Shown here piece by piece: positions 22,221-34,200 of a stretch of DNA of 64,000 bases. How positions within the stretch are numbered: the stretch's first letter is position 1; each line of letters begins with the position of its first letter. A model generated the notes under the pieces. The model had not been told where the DNA came from. It saw only the letters and a program-made list of their open reading frames with translations, and made no database searches. The stretch comes from Notolepis coatsorum (Eukaryota; Chordata; Actinopteri; Aulopiformes; Paralepididae): NCBI GenBank assembly GCA_963971535.1, contig OZ020585.1:21503958-21567957 (forward strand). The letters are read 5' to 3'. The translations under genes and the position numbers were made by a program.

Positions 22221-22275
<55 letters not shown>

Positions 22276-25200
22276 TTGACACACACACACACACACTTGT
22301 TGATACCCAGGCTAGCTTCGGCAGGGTTTGCTTCGCCCTTTAGACAGGCTTAGACAGGAACGTCACCACCAGTGATATGGGCAATATGCACAGGGCTGAA
22401 GGGTCGAGCGCTCACTGTAATTGGACGCAGGAGCCCTATTAGTAAAATACCCTATTGTAACACATTGAGAGGCCTTATGCAAGGGAAAACAGCAACAACA
22501 ACAAATATTTCACGTGAGAAGATGAGAAAAAACAGTAGAAACAGGGAAAACCCTGCACACAGCAGACGCATGTTGTTCTGATTCCCCTGTCTTAACACTC
22601 CAGTACACCGCAATGCTCCATATATTTTGTTAGGGTTGGGTAGTAAGTGAAAAGTGATATTACCGGTATTGTGGCAATTTTTGGTATCTATCAATTTTAA
22701 GGCAACAAAAGGTATTGATTGAAAGATACAGAAAAGGTAGGAAATATGGGATTCTTACAATAAAAACTCTAGTTTTTACAGTAAAGGCCATTTCCTTTTA
22801 TGTACTGTGGACATTAATTTAGGATTATGTATAAGGAAATGTGCCTTCATTCAACAAAGACAAGTATAAAAAGAAAAAAAAAAGTATAGTTTTAGAACAG
22901 GTATCAACTTGGAAATAATATGTGAAACAGTATATTCCATTGGAGACAATCATCACAGGCGATTGTAATCAAATAGCAGGTTATTATCATTAAATGACAA
23001 CTGTGGCCAATAGACCTGTGGCATTGCACCATATTGTAAGAAAGTCAAGTTCTGACCGCGCTCACAATAATTGACACTGGGTGCTGCAATCCCGAAGATA
23101 TAAGTAGAAAAAGCAGGAAGTCGGACCAACACTCTCAGGTTTCGACTATTTTAATCGCAGCCGGATACTGGTCCGGCTTCCTGCTTTTTTCTACCATATT
23201 GTAAGGCAAAACACAGGTCATGAGTAGAAACATTTCTATCGATACAATATCTTGATATTTAGTCTGGAATACGTTGCTGTTTTCAGTGGAGCCTGAATAA
23301 CAGAAATGCTTATCAGCAAAGTTCAACTGCTACTTATTCAGAGATAACAGTATATTTCCTTACCATAAGCTGGTAGTTACGAAAAGGCGTCCTGCAGGGA
23401 TCCATCCTGGGTCCTGTCTTATTTTCCATTTATATTAATGATATTGTAAATTCTTTTATCAAGTTCATCTTTATGCAGATGACACTATTGTCTATTGTAT
23501 TGTTGTACAGCTAACCATTGAAAACCGGCAACTCTCATTTTATGCTCTGCAAGATATGCTTATTGGCCTTAAGCTTGTACTTAATGCAAGCAAAACTAAA
23601 TTCATGATGTTCTCTAGGGCTAGAGATATTGTTTACAATAATTTGCATATATCGACTGAATGGATGTGACATAAAAATAGTTAGTAGTAGAGTAGATAGT
23701 ATTGGCAACCCAGTATACTATTTTAGACATTACATTATTTGACAGAGAAAGATGTCGACAGTGGCTCGGGAGGTAGAGCAGTCGTCTGGCAATCCGGAGG
23801 TTCCTGGTTCGATTCCCGCTCCTCCCAGGCAGCGTATCGATGTGTCCTTGAGCAAGACACTTAACCCCTAATTGCTTGCATGGTTGCCTCCGCCGTCGGT
23901 GTGTGAATGTGTGAGTGGATGGGTAAAATGTGAGGAACAAATTGTAAAGCGTTTTGGATAAAAGCGCTATATAAAAAAAAAAACAGCCATTTACCATTTA
24001 CCATGTCTGAGATTATTCGGCACTGCTTAAGTATTACTTTTTTTTTTTATTATTATCTTTTTCCCCCTCCTTTTTTCCGATTTTTCTCCCAACCCACTGT
24101 TAGTCGTTATGCCAATTCCCAACCCCCTTCCTGGTTGTTGCGCACCCCCCCCCTACTGTTGGTCCGGCAGGCCGGAGACTGTCACATGCTTTCCTCCGAC
24201 ACATGTGCAGCCAGCCGGCAGCCAGCCTGGCAGCGCAGATTCTCACCGGGAGAGTGTAACGTGTGGAAGGTCACACTACCTTTCTCCAGATCCTACCCTC
24301 GCTGTGCAGGCGCCCCGACCGAACTGTAGGGGTCGCTGTCCACAACGCCCAGGACCCACCCACGGCTTCCCTCCCCCTAACTCAGCCAAACGAGTTAGTA
24401 TAGCGATCAGCCCAAGCCAAGGCAATGCTGACTCTCCGGGAGTCGAGACCGCAGCCTCTTGCATTGGTGACGAGCACAATCTCCGCTACGCCACCTGACC
24501 GCCCGTGTGAAAGTATTACTTTATTGGCCAGTTTGCACATACAGTAAATACAAATAAAAAGTGCTCCCCTACGCGGCTAGGTGGCGTAGTGGTCTAAGGC
24601 ACTCGCCACCAGTGTGGAGACGCTAGGATTCGCGTGTTCGAATCCAGCTCTCCACATTGTTTTTCAGTTTGGCTGGTCGTCCGCAGTAATACACATTGGC
24701 AGTATTACGGGGAGGGAAAAACTGAAGGGTGGGGATCGAACGTTGTGAACAAGCGACTCCTACAAGTCGGTTGGTGCGCCTGCGCAGTAGAATCAGGAAG
24801 TGTCGGGGGCAGCGTGAGCCTCCCACGCGTTACTCCTCGACACTGAGAGGTCGAGCTGCGCAGGTGAAAAGATGCGACTGCTGTTACCTCAAGTACCGGA
24901 GGGGACTTGTGCTATGTATGACTTAGTCCTCACTGCAGCCGGCTTGTGGGAGGCAAGAAACAGCGTTCGTGACAGGGGAGGGTTGAATTGGATGATACGA
25001 AATTGGGATGGGAGAAAATATAGAAAATGGAGAAAAAGTGGATCAAAAAAAAAAGTGCTCCCCTACATACATTTCCCCTGAGAGGTCAGAGCACATGTTT
25101 GCCTGCAGTGCAACACCCCTGGAGCACAGGTTTGCAGTGCAACACCCATGGAGCACAGGTTTGCAGTGCAACACCCCTGGAGCACAGGTTTGCAGTGCAA

Positions 25201-28200
25201 CACCCCTGGAGCACAGGTTTGCCTGCAGTACAACGCCCCTGAAGCACATGTTTGCAGTGCAACGTCCCTGAAGCACATGTTTGTAGTGCAACACCCATGG
25301 AGCACAGGTTTGCAGTACAACGCCCCTGGAGCACAGGTTTGCCTGCAGTACAACGTCCCTGGAGCACAGGTTTGCCTGCAGTACAACGCCCCTGGAGCAC
25401 AGGTTTGCCTGCAGTACAACGTCCCTGGAGCACAGGTTTGCCTGCAGTGCAACGTCCCTGAAGCACAGGTTTGCCTGCAGTGCAACACCCCTGGAGCACA
25501 GGTTTGCTGTGCAACACCCCTGGAGCACAGGTTTGCCTGCAGTACAACACCCCTGGAGCACAGGTTTGCCTGCAGTACAACACCCCTGGAGCACAGGTTT
25601 GCAGTGCAACACCCCTGGAGCACAGGTTTGCAGTGCAACACCCCTGGAGCACAGGTTTGCTGTGCAACACCCCTGGAGCACAGGTTTGCTGTGCAACACC
25701 CCTGGAGCACAGGTTTGCTGTGCAACACCCCTGGAGCACAGGTTTGCTGTGCAACACCCCTGGAGCAGCCTGGATTTTAGTGCTCAAGAACACTTTAGTT
25801 GTGATGGTGAGCATGGTGTATGTTATTCTTCCAGGTTGCAAGCTCAAAGCTGGAATCACACACCCCTGCCTGTCGGCACCAGGAATCCAACCTGTAACCT
25901 TTTGGTAATCGGTCAGCCTCTCTACTCCGAGGCCAACCTGTCATCTCCTATTCATTTCAGGTCCAGGGAGTGCTGCTTGATCAGTAGTCTTCTAGATGCG
26001 AAGCTCCTCTATAACCGGCAATGTCACTCACTCACTCACTCACTCACTCACTCACTCACTCACTCACTCACTCACTCACTCACTCACTCACTCACTCACT
26101 CACTCACTCACTCACTCACTCACTCACGGACTCACTCACTCACTCACTCACTCACTCACTCACTCACTCACTCACTCACTCACTCACTCACTCACTCACT
26201 CACTCACTCACTCACTCACTCACTCACTCACTCACTCACTCACTCACGGTTAGCCACTCTGCCCCTAGTGGAAGCTCCCAGTCATTGCACTTTGTGTAAG
26301 ACGAGTTAGCTTAGCAAAAATCCTTGTCTCTTTTCAAAGAAGATATGTTTTCACGTACGCAAAAAATGTACACATTTAGACTAAATTGGTGGCCCTCCAT
26401 TTAGAGGGATAACTTATGGGAATTCTGTTTGAAGGTCGAGTTTTGCTTTAAGACGGATTACAATTTAGAGTATATTAACACTTTTTTCACTTGTAGCATT
26501 TAACTGCATCAATATGGAGTTGCTCCGTGAAGCTTAAAGGTCTAATACCTTAATCCAAACATAAACAAAAGGGTAGCTGCAACACTCTAAACCGAAATAT
26601 GAAATTGACCAAGCTTTTGCTATGACGTTTTTGAACATGACTGCCAATCCAAAGCTTTACACATGACATTTTTGTGAACACTGGAGTGAAATAGCTATAC
26701 ATTTGAGTTATGATTGGTTTAAGTCAAAGACTTTAACAACATAATGTGTATATTCAAATGTCTAATGGTCAAGAAAGGTCTCTGGGTTTCAGAGTTCAGT
26801 TGAGGATGGCACAAAAGTGTGACAGTGGTCAGTGAGATGTTAACCTTGAAGAGTAATGTCCCACGACATTAGCTCCATTTTAAGCTTTGCTAAATCAATC
26901 ACAATCTGGGCGGTTACGCAATGCCCATGTGGCTCAGATTTGGTGGTTTGTGAAACGCCTGCTGCCATTGTGTGCTACAAATCTTTTTAAAACTTTAATG
27001 AGCTTTTTGGGGCCGGGGGGATGTCTGTTCTGGAGCCCCAGCCTCCGCTCGTCGTAATCAGAACTGGAACCAAACAATAGTTATAGCCGCTGTGAATCAC
27101 TATGCAGTGTTTGTGTGTACACAGTAGTACACAAGAGGGAGTATGTTTATAGTAAACAAATCACAGCTGTGATTTGGTTGCAGGGGTGGGCTGCAGGCGA
27201 GTTGTTATAAAAGATCTGATGTCATATTTTGAATAAAAGGCTGATATCAAATTGTGATTTACGGCCCTATTTCCGTGACTCTAGATGCAAGTGCAGGCGT
27301 AAGGGCTCTGACCCATGTGGATGTGTCCAATTTATTTTTGGTAATTTGGTGACTAGATATGCAATCGCATCCATGGCTCAGTGCGGCACAAAAGGTCTGG
27401 ATTAGGAGGAATACATTATTAGCAGGTAGAGTTGGAGTAGGATGAATACATTATTAGCAGGTAGAGTTGGAGTAGGAGGAATACATTATTAGCAGGTAGA
27501 GTTGGAGTAGGAGGAATACATTATTAGCAGGTAGAGTTGGAGTAGGAGGAATACATTATTAGCAGGTGGGATTGGAGTAGGAGGAATACATTATTAGCAG
27601 TTGGAGTAGGAGGAATACATTATTAGCAGGTAGAGTTGGAGTAGGAGGAATACATTATTAGCAAGTAGAGTTGGAGTAGGAGGAATACATTATTAGCAGG
27701 TGGGATTGGAGTATAATTAATACATTATTAGCAGTTGGAGTAGGAGGAATACATTATTAGCAGGTGGGATTGGAGTAGGAGGAATACATTATTAGCAGGT
27801 GGGATTGGAGTAGGAGGAATACATTATTAGCAGGTGGGATTGGAGTAGAATTAATACATTATTAGCAGTTGGAGTAGGAGGAATACATTATTAGCAGGTG
27901 GGATTGGAGTAGGAGGAATACATTATTAGCAGGTGGGATTGGAGTAGGAGGAATACATTATTAGCAGGTGGAGTAGGAGGAATACATTATTAGCAGGTGG
28001 AGTTGGAGTAGGAGGAATACATTGTTAGCAGGTAGAGTTGGAGTTGCATTCAATTATTACCAATTAAATCAGATCTTCTCATTCCCCTTTATTAAGATAA
28101 GCGTATTAAGATAAGATGAGATAGATCATTTAGATTGAATATAGATAGATTGAAATGTCCTGGGCCATGGAAATGGGGGGACCCTGATGTAAACAAGACG

Positions 28201-31200
28201 AAAGTCTTTCTCTGGTCTGCATCCCATTAACAATTGTGTGTATTGAACTGTACTGTATTGTACCCATTCTGCAATCTGTTAATACAATTTCCAATCAATT
28301 CATTGTTAATTTGGGCTGTGTTTCCATAAAAAAATATTTACCTGGGTGGATGAAAGATAAATGTACCTGAGGTGTGTGGGAAACACCAGAAAGTAAATAA
28401 AAGACAAAAACATAAACAAGCAAGTATAGGTTACCATTTTAACGCATATAAATACCACCAAAGTTGTGTAGAATTTGGTTTTCAAGTGTGTACATCTGTG
28501 TACTCGATGAGTGATCTGTGTGCATCTGTGCTAGGCTGAGTGCTGCTGTAGAATAGCCACCACTCTCACCATGGACTTGTATCTGTATTCTCCACAGATG
28601 ATGCCAAACTGAAAGGCCTCGCTGCACCCAGTAATCTGTCAATGAACCAGACATTAGATGGACACAGTGGTAAGTCTTAAGTCAAACACGTGAGGGATAC
28701 TTCGACTTTTAGAGTTTTTGTCATTTATTTTTTTACAAGACAATTGGTCGCATTGTAGGAAGAAAACATTTCAACATTTGTCCTTCAGTGTATCCTGGTC
28801 CTAGCTGTTTTTTAAGTTTAAAAGAATATTTCCCCAGGCTTTGAAAACGTAAGTTTGTCACAGTGAATGTAATAACCACCCATATAGGAAACAGGGTAGA
28901 CTAATAGTTTGTTTTCACTTTATTTACTTTTGTATTTCTGGCAGATGGTTAATTTAAATCCTTGCATTTTGTCCACTTCATTGGTATTGTGTATTTTTAC
29001 GTGTGTGAATCAAATCAAGTCAAATCAATCCTGAAATCCAGACTCGGGGAAACTGGAAATATCCATGCAGAGTTTTTATTTTTAATCGGTAACACTGACA
29101 CTTACAGTATGCAGTTTAAATTAGATGCATGTTGTTTCATGGTGTTGCCTTCCTTTAAAGGACCATGCCAGTGTAGTTTTGACTTCTCACCATTACCCCT
29201 GTCTCTAACAGATTTTGTGTTTATAGGTGTATACGTGGTTGTATGTTTTAATAGATCTCATTCACACTGCCACTACTATGTTGATAATGGGCGGGAAATA
29301 CTTCATGAGACTTGAACGTTTCTTGTGTATACCATGGCATCTTTTATTTTCACTAACACTCTACTACAAGCCCTGCACGTCAAACTTCCGCGTTCAGTTG
29401 GGTGCGCTTGTTATTAAAGGGGAACTATCTTATAAATGGCCTTTTTGAGTGTTTAGCATTGTTTCCTAGCTATGTGAACTTATATTAATATGATCTATGT
29501 CTCAAAATTCTCATATTGGCGCATTCTTCCAATTCTCCTCTCACAATATTCACCCTCACTGAACTGAGTCGTTTGAAAATGTGCCTATATGTGATGTCAT
29601 ATAGTCACTGCTGCATGTTAATGTTGAGATAGACGACGACGCTCCGCAGTGGTTTAGGAGCCGCCCTGCAGCCCAGGCTCAAAACAGCTCGAAATCTTGA
29701 GGTAGAAAAATGCTGTTTTTGAGGACTTGATTAGAAATACAAAACAATGAATAAAAAAATATATATATATTACAGAGGTGTTCCATAGACTCACAGGAAT
29801 TGTGTAAAAGTGCCCAAATAGTGAAAGAAATAGTAAAATAGTTCCCCTTTAACTGCCTGGTGCTCCCGGTCGATGCACAAATGTGAATGGCTTGCAGTAG
29901 AGTAGTACAGTAACGTTAGACAAAAGGAAAAGGTGCCGTGGTTTTCTTGAGGGTGAATTAGCTATGCCCTAGAGACTTTCACGTTGCATGGAGTGTGTTT
30001 CCAACCCTTTTCAACATCAACGGCAGTGTGAAAGGTAGGCGGAGATGTACTGTACCAAAACACACACTTTATACACCCATGCACATAAAATGTGTTAAAG
30101 ATGGGGACAATCTCTGATAACTCAAATGACACTGGCATGGTCCTTTTAAGTAAGGACGTGAACATAATTTGGAATTTCCATAATTGAGCTAGTCACCAAA
30201 TACACAGGTGCGGTGCAAGTTGTTACGTGGAACGAGCAGTACCAGAAGCTGACAACCAGCGACCAGAATGGGCTGATCATCGTATGGATGCTCTATAAAG
30301 GTCAGTATGGTGATCAAATGAGAACAGATGTTGTATTATTAAAGGAACAAGACAAGCAGATACATACCCTTTTCTTCTCTGTGCATGCATTCAGAGTAGG
30401 GAACAGCCGCACCGTTAGCCTAGCTTAGCATCATTCACTGGAAGTAGGTGTGCCAGAGTAGCCTAGTTCCCAACAGTCACGAAATACACTCCAAATACAC
30501 TCAAACGTTCCTGTAAACATGTTGTGCCCTGTGTATTTGCCACGTGGAGAAATACACATTTTTTAATTAGACATTTTCGTTTTCTAAGCAGATACATCGC
30601 CTCAAAAGCCCAGCTGTAGCGCGTTTCCTGGTAAAGTGATTTCCTGCGTGAAATCACTGTGCCCAGGCAGCAGTGGTTTGGCAAAAAAAAATTCTGAGTA
30701 TGTATCTGCTTAGAAAACGAAAATGTCTAATTTAAATTTTTTATTTCTCCACGTGGTAAATACACAGGTCACAACATGTTTACAGGAACGTTTTGGAGTG
30801 TATTTCGTGACTGTTGGGAACTAGGCTACATGGAGGAACCTACTTCCAGTGAATGATGCTAAGCTAGGCTAACGGTGCAGGTGTTCCCTACTCTGAATGC
30901 ATGCACAGAGAAGAAAAGGGTATGTATCTGCTTGTCTAACTCCGGGGTAGATGGCAAATAGGCGAATTTACCCAAAAATTGCCATGTTCCTTTAACGATC
31001 GCTTTGGCTAATTGTTGTTATTCATATCCTGGTTGAAGAATATGTTGAATATTTCATATCCCTGTTGTCTTATTCAGGATAAGATGTTCATATAAACCTT
31101 CATATTACAATCGCAAGTATTCCTATATTCTGAATATTGGCACGAAAAGATTATTCGGGCCGCAAAACACAACAGTTAATGGCCGCACGGATGTCTCCGT

Positions 31201-34200
31201 ACTAGGGATGGGCGTGAGTAATCGATTACTCGTAGCTATGAGAAATCGATCTTAAATTATTAATAATTTGTATGAAAAAAAAATATATATATATATATAT
31301 TTTTTTTACATATTTGTTTCACATGTATGTGTAAGATTATAACTGTTTGTTGGTTTCCTTAAACATATACGTGAATGAACAAAATTAAGTAAAAAAATAA
31401 AAAATTTAAATTATTTTTATTTTAATTTGTTCCCCTTTTCGAGTAATACACGATCACTCGAGTATAGCATGCGATCAATCGATCTGAATTCTTCTTAAAA
31501 ATGCCCATCCCTCGGGGCGGCTACGTGGCGTAGTGGGCAAGGCGCTCGCCACGAATGACGGAGACGCTGGGCTTGCCTGTTCGAGCCCAGCGCTCCACAT
31601 TGCTTTCAGTTTAGCTGGTCGTTCATACTAATACACATTGGCCGTATTAGGGGGTGGGAAACTGATGGGTGGGGATCGGGCGTTGTGGACAGCGACTCCT
31701 ACAGGTCGGTTGGTGCGCCTGCGCAGTAGAATCAGGAAGTGTCGGGGGCAGCGTGAGCCTCCCACGCGTTACTCCTCGCCACCGAGAGATCGAGCTGCGC
31801 AGGTGAAAAGATGCGACTGCTGTTACCTCAAGTACCGGAGGGGACTTGTGCTATGTATGACTTAGTCCACATTGCAGCCGGCTTGTGGGAGGCAAGAAAC
31901 AGCGTTCGTGACAGGGGAGGGTTGAATTGGATGATACGAAATTGGGATGGGAGAAAATATAGAAAATGGGAGAAAAAGTGTATAAAAAAAAAAAAAATGC
32001 CCATCCCTACTCCGTACGTTGCCTAATGCTAACACTGTCTCAGCTAACATATTCAAGTTTCTCAATGAAACACATTGCATTGGAATGTTGACGTGCATGT
32101 AACCGAGCTGCGTGGTCCTGCGTGAAGGCTCGTGGTACGAGGAGATGATAAACAACAGGAACAAGTCGGTGGTGCGCAGTATGAGCTGGAACGCTGATGG
32201 TCAGAGGATCTGCATCGTGTACGAGGACGGCGCCGTCATCGTTGGATCTGTAGATGGTAGGCCAATCGCTTCTCCTCGAGAGTCTCACACCAGGGGTTGT
32301 CAAATCATTGTCGATACAGTAAATATAGGTGGATCTTCTTGTAATTCAAATGTTGAGAAAACTTAAAAAATGTGGATGGTATCTACAATATATAATAACT
32401 AGTGCTGTCAGGCGATTAAAAAAAAGTAATCTAATTAATTACAGGATTTGTAATTAATTAATCGTATTTTAATCGCATAACCATTTTCGGCCTGATATTC
32501 TATAATCATATTTCAAATGGCATGTGTCCGGATGGCAGAATTCAGTACTGTATCTAGTACAAAACCTTCTGTTTAATCATCTTCCATTTATTCATTTGCT
32601 TAGATTTTTCAGGTCTGGTACATTTTAGCATGGTGTTATTCACAGTCAAAGATAAAAAAAAAAAGTTATTGATATTCTCATTTGGTTCATTACAATTGAC
32701 TCAAGCCTAGTAACAGACACAGTATTTCTGACACTGGGAATACATTCCCTGAGATCCATAGATGTCCCTAGAATCAGATACCAAGAACATGCAAATGGAC
32801 CATATTAAAAAAAAGTCTGGAAATGTGTATTCTACGTTCTTATGGAATTAATGAGATAAAAAAATAATATATATATATAAAAAAAATGATAATTTTATTT
32901 TATTTATTATTATTAATTTTGAGTTAATTTTCATAACGTGATAATTTGCTGTGTAATTAATTAATCTAATTAATGCGATAAACTGACAGCCCTAATAATA
33001 ACCAATTGATAAGTTGAGAATGGTTAATTGTAGGGCTGGGTGATAAAACGATAACGATAATTATCGCGATATATTTTAATAATCGATTTTTTTGTGACCT
33101 GCAACAGGGCAAGAAAGACAGTGGACAACTTGTCTTTCTTGCCTGCAACTTAAAGTAATGGCTTTGCTTGTCCAAATGACAATACTGACCAAATTGAGAT
33201 TTATTTTTCTCTTGTCCATTTATTTTGTTTGCTTTCTAATTTAAAATACAGTTTGAAACCGTCTGTACACAGTAGGCTATGTGTGCTAGCAGAGCTAGTC
33301 TCCAGTCATGAGTCACAGTGCACATGTGCGGTGGTTTGTCCACCAAAAAAGCGCCAAAAGATAAAAAAAGAAATGAACAGAGCCAGACCTATTCAACTCC
33401 CCTGGAGCCACAGCCAGCAGAGAAGCTTGTTTACTTTCGCTTTCAAACCAGCGAAAACTGGAGTGTGAGGGGATGTAACACTAAAGATGGCGGCAATGAC
33501 ACAGAATTGCCGCAAAATAAACATACATCTGTTTTTTTGTTTTTTTTTATACTTATAACAATATCGATAATTAGCGATATCGAGTGATATGTCGTTATCG
33601 ATATTGTTGTGAAGGGCCAGATTAAACCGAATATATATATTTATTTATATATATATATTTAATTGTATTTGTATATTCTCTAATATTCCCTGATATCCCT
33701 TGTATATTCCTTGTACAATATGCATTGAATATCCATTCTAGCCTACTGAACATCCCATAGTAGTCTCCATTCTACTATTGGTCGAGACCTTGGTGCCAGG
33801 CTGCCATACCCCCCAGACCCAGTTCAGACGTACCGCTCAACATGTACGAACAAGTCCTAGTTCCGCGTAGGAATCTGGCTACCGCACCACTAACGGTACT
33901 ATTTGTTCATAGTGCGTATATAATATACTGCGCTACTAAAGTAGGACTTCCTTTTCAGTCCAGTTTCTTACCCTCCAATAGAGTCACAGACGTAAAGCCT
34001 CCCCGCGATGCCACGTGTGGGAGTAAGGCCAAGTTCGGCCTACCATCGGTATTGAGACATCGTGTATATTAATATTTGAATAGTCATATTTGGCACTATA
34101 TCGTCGAGTTGGACGTAGTCTATTAAGCTAATAATAGTCTGTTAATATATAGTGCTTCGTGCGGTGAGAATACTACCGTAGTCAGTACCCCATCGTTTCG

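Noticed and set aside
23765-23832. tRNA gene
   Set aside because: Good A and B boxes, but the acceptor arms do not pair well and the sequence continues into a SINE core and tail.
25043-25859. Long open frames on both strands (up to 257 codons)
   Set aside because: They run through a 29/33-bp minisatellite and exist only because the unit lacks stops.
25996-26309. Poly-LTHS proteins
   Set aside because: Translation of a CACT microsatellite.
25103-28046. CRISPR-like arrays
   Set aside because: Units are directly adjacent with no unique spacers, in a vertebrate genome; these are minisatellites.
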